Positions 54,752-64,000 of a DNA stretch of 64,000 nucleotides are shown here, piece after piece. The stretch lies in the NCBI GenBank assembly GCA_020284085.1, contig JACEVL010006447.1, positions 1,449,382 through 1,513,381 on the forward strand, given 5' to 3'. The DNA is from Aporrectodea caliginosa. Lineage: Eukaryota > Annelida > Clitellata > Crassiclitellata > Lumbricidae. The notes under the pieces are model-generated. The model ran no database searches. It saw nothing but the letters and a program-made list of their open reading frames with translations, and had not been told where the DNA came from. The first letter of the stretch is position 1. Each line of letters starts with the position of its first letter. The position numbers and the translations under genes were made by a program.

Positions 54752-55601
54752 TTATGTTATGTTATGTTATATTATATTATATTATAATTATTATATTATA
54801 TTATATTATATTATATTATATTATATTATATTATATTATATTATATTATATTATATTATATTATATTATATTATATTATATTATATTATATTATATTATA
54901 TTATATTATATTATATTATATTATATTATATTATATTATATTATATTATATTATATTATATTATATTATATTAAATTATATTATATTATTTATTTATATT
55001 ATATTATATTATATTATATTATATTATATTATATTATATTATATTATATTATATTATATTATATTATATTATATTATATTATATTATATTATATTATATT
55101 ATATTATATTATATTATTTTATATTATATTATATTATATTATACTATATTATATTATACTATATTATAACTATACTATACTATACTATACTATACTATAC
55201 TATACTATATTATACTATACTATACTATACTATACTATACTATACTATACTATACTATTCTATACTATACTATACTATACTATACTATACTATACTATAC
55301 TATGCTATCATAATACACTACACTACACTACACTACACTACACTACACTACACTACACTACACTACACTACACTACACCACGTTACACTACACTACTACT
55401 ACCACACTACACCACACTACACTACACCACACTACACTACACTACACTACACTACACTACACTATACTATACTATACTATACTATACTATACTATACTAT
55501 ACTATACTATACTATACTATACTATACTATACTATACTATACTATACTATACTATACTATACTATATACTATACAATACTATACAATACTATATTATTTT
55601 A
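54752..55601. repeat. Pentanucleotide array of about 0.85 kb with zoned units
   Basis: Starts GTTAT, then (TTATA)n to about 55140 with small interruptions at 54972 and 54988, then (CTATA)n at 55141-55312, then (CTACA)n with CCACA variants at 55313-55463, then (CTATA)n again to 55565, and a mixed ATATT end. All units are one or two transitions apart. The 375-codon plus frame (Ile-Leu-Tyr, then Thr-Leu-Tyr and Thr-Thr-Leu-His repeats) is the translation of this array and not a gene. Confidence 0.97.
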
Positions 55602-55605
55602 TAAG

Positions 55606-55862
55606 GGGTGCGACGGTTATAGTCTAGTCACTCTAGTGGTAAGCCTGCTTGACTTTCAATCGGCGAGTTCGGGGTTCAAATCTCTGTTAGGGAGAAGTTT
55701 GTTTAGAGAGTTCTGCACCACTTGCGTTCCCTTGCCAACTAAGCCAGATGGATTGCCGGATCTTCCCACTGTCAATGAGAAGATCCGGCGGCGAGGTAGA
55801 GGGGCGGCGAGATAGAGGACTGACCACCTGAGGCCAAGATCAATGAAATCATAAACCTTTTA
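55606..55862 (+). mobile_element. tRNA-derived SINE of a third type (S3)
   Basis: Directly after the pentanucleotide array: TCTAGTGGTAAGCCTG (box A-like) and GGGGTTCAAATCTCT (box B-like, GGTTCAAATC) spaced as in a tRNA, followed by a body with GGATCTTCCCACTG...GAGAAGATCC, which can form a hairpin. It ends near AATCATAAACCTTTT. It is unrelated to S1 or S2 except for the tRNA boxes. There is one copy in the window, so the family status is inferred. Confidence 0.6.
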
Positions 55863-55880
55863 AACCCATCGCTACCTCTT

Positions 55881-56245
<365 letters not shown>

Positions 56246-57707
56246 TATGATATATATTTATATATATTTGTGCGTGTGCGTGCGTGTAGATACAAGACCT
56301 GGTTATTATAAATGCAGTATATGGGTTCTGAGAACACATCTGCAGTTGTTTGTATATTGTATAAGGTTTCAAAAGCATTCCATCATGCCTCGCTGTTGAC
56401 ACTCTGTATCAGGTTGCACAGCGTAGGATAGACGGAGCCAGAGAGAGTGAATCAAAGGCAGATAAATGAGAGAAATCATGTCATTCTGTTCCGCATATTG
56501 ATCGCTTTCTCTGGCTCAAAGTACCTCTTTGTGAGGCCCATCTGACTCAGACCATAACCAGACGAGCATATGCACGCACGTATACGCTATAAAGAGACAT
56601 ACAACCTATGCACGATCAGCTGGTTTCTCTGCGAAACAGACATAAAGTCTGCAATTCCATTGTCCTCTTTGCTTTGCGCATATAGAACAATTGGCTGAAC
56701 GTTTTGTAAAGTGTGGTCGGCGTTGTCTTACAAATCCAAAGTTATGTGCTGAGATTTAAGTCGTGGTGCAACTGCACAAAAGGGTTAAGCATTCCGTATA
56801 CGCAGAGGTCGTCACCATTGCGCTGCTCAGACTGTGTTAAGACGAAACCTGGTAACAATCCATCGAAGCCATAATAATTCAGATGCAGACGCGTCCACAG
56901 GGCGCCATAAGCATATGATGGCCATGCTTAACGGCACATGTACAACGCACATATAAAACAAGCATATCTCATATTCACACACGCAAACACTTATACACAC
57001 GCATATGATGCCCACAAAGACATTGTTCATCGTCATAGATCGTGCTTCAACGTACATGAAAATGTAGCCTAATGCAAGCTGTCTTTAGCAACAAATTATA
57101 TTTTTATTCAAACATAAAGCAGTACCATTGTTTAGAAATGACAGCTGATGCAGTTGATAAATTTGGTGATTAGAAATAAGCGAAACATTATTAAGGCACC
57201 AGTGACACTGAAACTGGCGCGTTAAGGACCTAATATTGGCAGAAGTAGAAGATGGCTTACAGCCTTACACTTTACAGTAATAAGTGTAACAGGCCACAGC
57301 TTGCTAGAATTGGCAGAGAAGAATCTCCAACATTAAAACGCTCAAACGCAACTAACGTGCAAACAACGAATGTTCAGCGGCTCGACAGTTAAGTCTAAAC
57401 TTCACCTGAGACAATTGGATTCAAGTCATGGATTTAGAATGATATTTTAGTCTCTCCCTTTACAAAGGATTTCAAAGTACCCAGATTTGACTGTTATCCA
57501 TCGTGCCGCTAGATTGAGTATTCGGCCGAGGTGAAGCGGTGAGGTGAAGATCATTTATAAGCCTGCTTGATTGACGATTATGGCCCCGCGACATCTCTGA
57601 ACAGAAATTCAGCCATAGTTTAATCTGCTTCAGCTCCGTCGGTCTTCGTCTTCAAGCTGATCTAATTAGTCTTCGACCGATATTTGGATTAGAAGAACCA
57701 GCGCAGC
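56246..57707. other. no gene seen, about 1.5 kb
   Basis: No frame above 76 codons and no repeat structure noted. Confidence 0.45.
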
Positions 57708-57860
57708 ATGGCGACGAACAGATTGCTAAACGGAGCTGGACTTTCTATTAGACGTGTCTCTTACAAGCCGACACTAATGTCGATAATGTGGCCAGGAAAT
57801 AAAGTGTACATTTATACGCACACAAGTCGTGGGACAATATTCCGTGTAAAACCAATATAA
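57708..57860 (+). CDS. Possible small ORF, 50 codons (unrecognised)
   Basis: The ATG sits in a strong animal start context (CAGCATGG, with A at -3 and G at +4). The product begins MATNRLLNGAGLSIRRVSYK and is basic with a short hydrophobic middle and RVKPI at its end; the start could resemble a weak mitochondrial targeting sequence. Chance frames of this size are common, and nothing else supports it. Confidence 0.22.
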   Translation: MATNRLLNGAGLSIRRVSYKPTLMSIMWPGNKVYIYTHTSRGTIFRVKPI

Positions 57861-59599
57861 TCAAAGGCAGCTGTTTGTTGCAGCGTGATTACTGATTATG
57901 TCTTATGTAGCCAAGTGGATTGTTTTTAGTCGAATCGGAAATAGCGAGCGTTGCCAATGGCAGCCATGCGTCGCAATGAAGTACCGAATGGAAATGCAAG
58001 GACGGCATTAACGCTGCGTGAGTCCATTGCTCTTTCGACACACACGGTGGCTTCGTTCAGTAGAGGTGACTGCACACCTGCCCCATCAACACAAGGTGCA
58101 CTGCTGACAGCGACGTTGCTTCGCTGCAGAGGCAGCAATAAACTGAACGCCTGCATCAGGCCACATGTGTCGACATCGCTATATATATATATATATGGAC
58201 TCATCTACGTATGTAGCCTTTAACAAGGACACAAAAGCAGCGTCTTTGCTTAGGAGTGGCTAGAATGTTTCAGTCGACTGTCTGCGCTTGACTGGTCAGT
58301 CTGACTGACCACAGCTGATAACAGTGGTTTTCGATCAAACGTTGAGCGATGACAGAGATATGGGTTGATGAGTTTGCGAGAGACAACAGCTAAGACTGAG
58401 ACCATTTGAAAATAGGCCAAGTGATTCAGAATCACTCTGTGACTAATGGCTAATCATCTGAGTGTCGTTGCAACGACAGAGTTGTAAAAGCGATTGGAGA
58501 TCGAATTAGTTTGATTCACGACCGGAACTATTCAACAATAAATTGAAGTCAACGAGAAGGTTTTACTTAAAGAAATTTCTTCGTCAGCGTTTCACAGGTA
58601 AGCGTCAAGCAATATTCAAGTAATATTGTGGATTTATCACCTTGTTCGTATAAGGCTGTTCAAATTGTGCTGCGCAAAGGCATTCCATGTGATAAGACTG
58701 TTCTTTTGTTTTAAGTATATTATTTGGGCCAATAAGTTATATAAAGATTACGTATGTACGTCAACGCATTTGTCAGTTTTACACAGCCGCAATATAATTC
58801 TAGTACACCTACTCTGATTGTATTAAACAAACGCCGAACTAAAATATCTTAGATGCTGCTGAATTATGAAAATAGACTCATGAGTTTCAGCAGCACAGAA
58901 AGGAAGCACGATCAGTTTTAAAAGCACTAACGGGGAAATGGTGCTCTCTTCTTAAGACATAGACAATCTTCTAATCCGGCTAAAATGGCATCTTACTATT
59001 AATCTACATAATAAGCGAATGCAGAGACAGAGATTAGAAGCTGCTTGCACAACAGCCTTTTGATGTAACAAATTATTTATAGAGTGCATTAGACCCCTAT
59101 TAAAATCTAAATGCCGCTTCTTTTTCTTCTTTCGCAACCCAATAATGCTTCCTTTTTAATCCGCTCTTAGTTTATCGTTAATTATTTAAACTCACTGGTC
59201 ATTAGAGGCGGATCAACTATATGACACTAAAGAAGCTGAAGCTTCAGGCTCAACCGAAGAAGCGATTCAGACTGTATCGACTGTAGTGCACAATGCACAT
59301 AGCTTAAAAAGTTCAAAGCTATCCCTTATTAAGAACACATTTCCGGCAATTAAAGAATTACAGTATTACAGAATCAATTTTATTTAATTCTCAAAGACGC
59401 TTCCTTTATCTTCTGTTGCAACTCCATTATGTCTTTGTTCGATCTGTCTTTGTCGTTCGTTAAATAAAGTAAGTAAGTAAATATATCCTTTATTGAAAAA
59501 CCAACTGCTAACCGCATTTTGGTGTGCATGGTTCATCAAATAAAAAATAAATTTAAATATAAAGCATCCGTGTGAAAAAGTTTTGCGAGATAGATAGTT
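57861..59599. other. no recognised gene
   Basis: Overlapping 90- and 92-codon frames on opposite strands at 57926-58223 have no motif. GCTTCAGGCTCA around 59245 and TCATTAGAGGCGGATC at 59200 have the flavour of a hAT end but lack a partner. GTAAGTAAGTAAATA at 59466-59482 is a short tetranucleotide run. Confidence 0.4.
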
Positions 59600-60045
59600 T
59601 GCCTTAGGTAGGCCTATGTATGATTCTGTTGTGGGTTATGGGGCGTAGCGGGTATGCAACAGATTTCACGGGAGGCAAAAAGTTGATGAATGCATGTGCA
59701 GGATTGCTCTTGATGGTTGAAGTCTGCTTTCTGGCAAAGTTGCTCGAAACCTTTTTAGGATTCCGGTAGGTATCTAGACCGGACCAGTCGCCGTATAGTT
59801 GGCTGAAGACGCGTGGGTCCCTCTCCCCCACGAAACCCCACCACGCCAGGGCCGCATAGAGAAACCGCGACACTGTGGTTGTTGCATTTGTTACATCACT
59901 CAGAGATTGGCCTATTAACCCATGTCCTGTTAGAACGCGGAGGGTATAGATCGACTGCCTATATCCTTGATGATGCTGTTCACATGCGCGTCGAAGCTAA
60001 ATTATTTTGTTATCGTGACACCTACATTGTATTATTATAATATAG
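59600..60045 (-). pseudogene. LINE reverse-transcriptase C-terminal relic (AWWGF/LRPR type)
   Basis: From about 60045 on the minus strand: VGVTI...FSFDAHVNSIIKDIG with one stop, a frame change, then YTLRVLTGHGLIGQSLSDV, RFLYAALAWWGF, a deletion, then NPAHAFINFLPPV and YPLRPITHNR. The order LGVT-x-DxxLxFxxHV, SLYALRxLRxHGL, LxYAxPAWWGF, NxxHxLxxLLPP and YxLRxRxHN is the one found at the C-terminus of a widespread group of invertebrate LINE reverse transcriptases. The element is 5'-truncated with a frameshift, a stop and an internal deletion (about 100 codons shorter between AWWGF and NPAH). The 89-codon frame at 59604-59873 is its intact final part. Confidence 0.92.
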
Positions 60046-61504
60046 GAACTTCCTTTTCTTCAATACACAGCATGTATAATCTGACGTGTGGTAAATTACT
60101 CATTGATTACACGTTGCAATCAGTATTAGTCTAGGCCTCAGAGGATCTGGTCGTGTGGCTGAAAACGTAAATCGGCTGACGCACAATCTCGACCCAAAAA
60201 ACTACTAGACCTCGTTTGCGGGTTACATTGCTAAGCAACGAACCGGTAATTTAAAAAGAACGCATTGCATTTGAATTGCATAGGCAGAAATAAACAGATG
60301 ACCGCATTGTCTCTTTTTGACACGATGTAGCGAGGTCTGTCTGTATGAATAGCCAATCATTTGCGCTGTAATTATGTCACTTATATTAAATATTCACGGT
60401 CAGGTCATTTCCACAACACAGCTGTATAAACAATTAGCGTCTCTGATGAATCTTTCTGGCCGCTGATAAAGAGCTGAGGAGCAAAGAATCAAAGCGGTCG
60501 TGGCGCTTTAGAAGTTCAGAGCTTACGATTACGATTACGAAAACCTGTACGATTTCTTCTCTACGTTTTACCTGAGAGTTACGACATTGATTTGTCAAAC
60601 ATTCGCATTTTGGCTTCGTCTGATTGTTCGGGGTTGTTAGACAAACAACCAGAAACCAGAACGACTTCATCATTCTCGGCCACGCTCATTCCAAATGCCC
60701 TATGCTTTGCTCCTTCTCTTTCTTTCCTCTTTTCCCCACTGTGTTTCTCCCTCTCTCGTCCTCTTTCTTTCTGTGTGGCTCGTTTCCCCTGTCCTCGCCC
60801 CTCTTTGCATTCTTTTGGTAGAAGTCGGTCATGGATAGAATCAAACAGAGACGAATGAAAGAAGGAAAATTATGACGCAAGTATGAAGGTCGTTAGGCTC
60901 TCTGCAGTAGGTGCTCTCTGATCTCTTTATATGCATTCGTTGTTGGTCCTTCTATCGATCTTTGAGCGTGTTCTTACATCTTGTTGTTGCATCTGTAGCG
61001 CCGTCTGGCATCAGGGGCATGCCATTCTAAGCGTAGCAGACCGCAACCTTCAGATCTTAAATGTTTGCCTCCGGTGGCTTTCGCTATGTAACGCTCACGC
61101 AGAGATCACACGCACGAACTGAGCCATGGCGCATTTTGAGTTGAGACGAGGCGAGGGAATGTGACGGAGAGCGTGTATTAACATGAATTAAGATGGATTC
61201 CGTTTATATGAACTTACGCAATGGGAGGCAGAAACAACTTACGCAATGGGAGACAGGAAATCACCTGCGGGTCAGTTTACCATTATTTTGTCACGTCTCC
61301 TGTTCCAAACGATGGTGACAGCTTTGTGTGACTTCTGAGTATTTATTTAGGTCTGAACGTTTGTCCTTCTGTTTGTCCTACTAAAGGCTCGCGAACGGAA
61401 CGCTTTAGCGTCATGAAAAGTTTTACAAAACCATCTTATAAGAATTTGTAGGTCAACGCGACTATTCTCAACACGCAATTTACTTTAAATTCCGATGTTT
61501 GCAC
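60046..61504. other. no recognised gene
   Basis: A CT-rich patch at 60700-60800 yields frames without motifs. TTACGATTACGA repeats at 60524-60541. Nothing else supported. Confidence 0.4.
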
Positions 61505-61931
61505 GTTTGAAGTTTCGATATGGTGATATTAAAAAAAAATTACGGCGGTCATTTGTCTTGACGTCAGGCAGGGATAAATATGCAAGTCAGGCGCATTCCT
61601 CATAAAATCGCGACATCGCCCTGAATTGAACACTAGCGATATGACATTTTTATGCAACGTTCTCTTGCGAATTTACGAGAATAGTCATTACTAATCGTCT
61701 GTCCCAATAAACTTTCGAGAATAACAGATCGAGCTTCGTCTACTTTATTTAGCCCGGTCAAATATTTTTTGGACAATTTAAATTTTGATTCGGTATTTGG
61801 TGACATTTCAGTACAAATAACGGCGGCCATTTGTCTTGACGTCAAGGCGCGGCTAGATATTAAAATCAGGCGCATTCGTAACAAAACCACGACGTCGCCC
61901 TGAACAATTACGCTCGCGAATGAAACACTAG

Positions 61932-62100
61932 GGATCCTCAGTGGCCGAGTGGGTTGGTAGCCTGCTCGTCACGTCGGCGGCCCGGGTTCGCTTCCCGGTC
62001 GGTCGGTTTATCAGAGATTAATTTATCGGATCTTTACTGCGGGTGGCTCGGTCGCAATATAAACGTGGAGTACAATACAACACAATACAACACAACACAA
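61932..62100 (+). mobile_element. SINE family S1, full-length copy
   Basis: The head CAGTGGCCGAGTGGGTTGG contains a good box A (TGGCCGAGTGG, serine/leucine tRNA-like), and GGGTTCGCTTCC is box B with the usual spacing for a long-variable-arm tRNA. The body carries TTTATCAGAGATTAATTT and ATCTTTACTGCGGGTGGCTC and ends in ACAATACAACACAATACAAC. It is followed at once by an S2 SINE in the same orientation. Confidence 0.85.
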
Positions 62101-62106
62101 TATACT

Positions 62107-62342
62107 GGGGCGCGGTGGTATTGGGGTATGTTCGGTGCCTTGCAGCTGGAGGGTTGCGGGTTCGAATCCACCTAAAGCCGCCGCGTAGGGACCCTGGGCA
62201 AGTCCTTCAATTGCTCATGCGCTTCGGCGTGAAACTCCGATTCAGCGTCCGCGCAGTAGTCGGGAGCGCCTCTGAATGGGCAATCTGGCAGGGGCGCTAT
62301 AACAAGTGTTCAAATACAATACAATACAATACAATACAATAC
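62107..62342 (+). mobile_element. tRNA-derived SINE (family S2), copy E
   Basis: Head GGGGCGCGGTGG, box B GGGTTCGAATCC, body and CAAGTGTTCAAATACAATAC with five or more AATAC units. It is the cleanest S2 copy here and a good basis for a consensus. The S1-S2 order is identical to 19646-19997. Confidence 0.93.
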
Positions 62343-62548
62343 TAAAAACTTGAGAATAAGAGACCGACCTTCGTCTACTATATTTAGCCCGGGCAAAGAA
62401 TAATATATAAGGTAGAGATAACCCGGGTAGACACCGGGTAGAAACGTCTAGTTTAAAATAAATAGGCTTACGTATAGTCTATGGTCAGTCTACGTATACA
62501 GTATGTATACACGTACATAGAAAATCAGCGGAAAAAATCCGCGTCAAG

Positions 62549-62816
62549 CAGTGGCGTAACTAGGGGTTCGTGCGCCCGGGGGCAAGAATTTAATCTTAGT
62601 TCCGCCAAAAAGTTTTTTCTTTTCCCTCTTTTTTTCCTGAAAAAGTTGTCAAATTGTCAGAAGCCTCATTTTGCGCCCCCCGCGCCCGCGCCCCTGCAAG
62701 ACTCATGTATAATAGTTGCTTTTGTTACTTTTTTAGCTATTCTTGCCTGATTTTCTTTTTAAAAAATTGTTCTAAAGCCTAATTTTAGCCCTCCCTGCCC
62801 CCTCGTTACGCCACTG
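62549..62816 (+). mobile_element. hAT MITE with perfect ends and target duplication
   Basis: A 268-bp element that begins CAGTGGCGTAACTAGGGG and ends CCCCCTCGTTACGCCACTG. The two ends are inverse copies over at least 12 bp (CAGTGGCGTAAC). It is flanked by GCGTCAAG on both sides (62541-62548 and 62817-62824), a perfect 8-bp target duplication. CAGTG fits YARNG. Internal sequence has TTTTTCCTGAAAAAG-type short inverted repeats and no transposase. The intact duplication suggests a fairly recent insertion. Confidence 0.95.
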
Positions 62817-62824
62817 GCGTCAAG

Positions 62825-63410
62825 TCATTAATGTGAGGTGAGATGAGATGACGTGACGCACATGAGATTTAGCTTCAAACTCGACTTAACACGGTGAGAG
62901 ATAAAAGAGCTGACGTGGAGCAAGGCCTATGAATACCATCGCGATGACAGATTAGAAATCTAAATGCATTCGCTTCCCAGTGGCTCACGTTAAATAGAAC
63001 ATTTTTTTACAGTCAGCTTTGTCTGCAAGAAAAACCATTAGGAAAGGTTATTCGGCCGCTGTTATATCATGATCATGTCAGAACAGCGCCTCCAACGATA
63101 AATGTCAGCCGAGACAACGGGTAGTAAATGACAGATGACAAAGTCTGCCTAACGATGAGATGCGTTATGAGTTGGTATACAACACGGCATGATCAATCAG
63201 GTCTGGAATCCGCTTGCTTTCAATAATGTAACAGGCAGACTGTAAATGCACTGATTTGACAAATTATATAAATACATGTAGTAGACTCAAATCACAATAG
63301 ATCCAGAAACAAAATATGCTTTACCATCAAAACATTATACGCGCTTTATCAAAGCATTGATACATTTTCAGTTCGTCGTTTGACGTGATGACCAGCTACG
63401 ACTTCCAAAC
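62825..63410. other. no gene seen
   Basis: Short GTGAGATGAGATGA repeat near 62834; otherwise nothing supported. Confidence 0.4.
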
Positions 63411-63518
63411 ATACATAGACCTAAATACATGCATACATAATTACATATATACATGCATGCCTACCTATCTGCATATCTACCTACATACATCCATACATGT
63501 ATACATAGTACATACCAC
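63411..63518. repeat. Degenerate (CATA)n/(CTAC)n tract
   Basis: ACATACAT, ATACATGC, CTACCTATCT and CATCCATACATG units mixed over about 100 bp, directly upstream of the LINE. Confidence 0.85.
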
Positions 63519-64000
63519 AGCAACTCCTGAAACTCGACCATACCTTGCTCTCTGAAAAGTTTCCGCATTTCTCATTCTCATCTAGTGTCAGTGACTTGGG
63601 TGTCACCCTAGATAGCTCTCTTACCTTCACTGAACACATATCCAAAGCTTACCCGCTCTTCTTACTTCCAACTTAGGCGTCTTAGAGCTATTCGCAGATC
63701 TGTTTCATCCTCTACCTTCACCTCAATTGTCCATGCTTTTGTCTGTTCTCGAATATGACTATTGTAATTCTCTCCTTGTTGGCTTACCCAAAGTTCGTCT
63801 ATCTCCTCTTCAGTCTGTACTGAATGCTGCTGCCAGACTTATAGCTCGCCTCCCTCGATTCTCTCACATCTCTACATTTATGGCTGAACAACTTCATTGG
63901 CTTTCTCTCTCTCTGTGCGCATCCAATTTAAAGTTCTCATTCTCATGCTCAAATCTCAACTGGGTCTTGCTCCAAAATATCTTTGTCACCAAATTCTCCG
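63519..64000 (+). pseudogene. CR1/L2-type LINE reverse transcriptase, cut by the window edge
   Basis: In three successive frames: SVSDLGVTLDSSLTFTEHIS, then YFQLRRLRAIRRSV and IVHAFVCSRI, then DYCNSLLVGLPKV, SVLNAAARLIARLPRFSHI and QLHWL, then VRIQFKVLILML and GLAPKYL. These are the C-terminal reverse-transcriptase landmarks of CR1/L2 elements, in the correct order (LGVxLD, YHLRRLRxIR, DYCNSLLxGLP, NAAARL, LHWLP, RIxFK, APxYL). At least three frameshifts; 5' truncated near 63519. It continues beyond 64000. Confidence 0.93.

Larger units (their letters stand above)
61505..62402. repeat. Tandem duplication of about 280 bp, second copy interrupted by SINEs
   Basis: Copy 1 (about 61505-61784) and copy 2 (about 61785-61932 plus 62342-62402) share ACGGCGGTCATTTGTCTTGA/ACGGCGGCCATTTGTCTTGA, then CAGGCGCATTC, then CGCCCTGAA, then GAACACTAG, and, beyond the SINE pair, CTTCGTCTACTWTATTTAGC. 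In copy 2 the SINE pair replaces roughly 85 bp that lies between GAACACTAG and AATAAACTTTCGAG in copy 1. Confidence 0.85.

Noticed and set aside
54688..55815. A 375-codon open frame
   Set aside because: It is the translation of the pentanucleotide array (units without stops in this phase) plus the SINE head behind it; the residues follow the repeat exactly.
61932..62005. A functional serine- or leucine-type tRNA gene
   Set aside because: Boxes A and B are good, but the acceptor stem is not paired and the sequence runs into a SINE body and tail that recur at 19646.

Overview
This is gene-poor, repeat-rich eukaryotic DNA. It has no operons or bacterial signals. It is packed with microsatellites, tRNA-derived SINEs, decayed LINE reverse-transcriptase ends and short DNA transposons. 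The mix (C2H2 zinc-finger array, CR1/L2-type and 'AWWGF/LRPR'-type LINEs, hAT, piggyBac, pogo and mariner remnants, and a strikingly frequent palindrome TAGGCCTA) fits a marine invertebrate animal, perhaps a deuterostome such as an echinoderm. The phylum is an inference I cannot confirm from sequence alone.

The only substantial cellular coding sequence is a C2H2 zinc-finger array at 17255-18865 (+). It has about twelve complete fingers and looks damaged: an in-frame TAA sits in the linker after its first finger, and a second copy of its C-terminal module is frameshifted. Four weaker coding candidates are short: three possible exons on the minus strand (23137-23277, 29593-29802, 48727-48837) and one 50-codon ORF in good start context (57708-57860).

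Region by region. 0-6 kb: a hAT MITE (631-1467), a (ATGT)n tract that is the overgrown tail of a SINE, a 0.58-kb inverted-repeat element, a small hAT MITE (3649-3832) and an old minisatellite. 6-16 kb: long purine-rich tracts, a 30-bp-stem hairpin, a truncated SINE, a LINE end, a CTA/CTG tract and a tRNA-like sequence. 16-20 kb: a second, inverted copy of the first hAT MITE, the zinc-finger array, then a hAT MITE with a perfect 8-bp target duplication that holds a SINE pair. 22-28 kb: three more hAT MITEs, a piggyBac-type MITE inside one copy of a duplicated segment (the other copy keeps the empty site), and two SINE copies. 31-33 kb: a 1.8-kb pogo-like element with a 25-bp perfect terminal repeat. 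33-47 kb: mostly unrecognisable sequence with LINE ends at 41.6, 43.5 and 45.5 kb. 47-56 kb: a 0.55-kb (GTGA)n array, a LINE end, a (TTA)n array, a 36-bp higher-order repeat, a mariner relic inside an inverted repeat, a 0.85-kb pentanucleotide array with mirror-like composition, and a third SINE type. 59-64 kb: a clear LINE reverse-transcriptase relic (minus), a tandem duplication broken by a SINE pair, a hAT MITE with perfect target duplications, and a CR1/L2-type LINE that runs off the window end.

The elements are layered: SINE in hAT MITE, SINE in tandem duplication, piggyBac MITE in segmental duplication, mariner in inverted repeat. Relative ages can therefore be read from the nesting. 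I found no evidence for a new multi-gene system. The most interesting items are the transposon families that can be defined from internal copies and target duplications, the SINE tail subfamilies, the zinc-finger array, and the unexplained TAGGCCTA excess.
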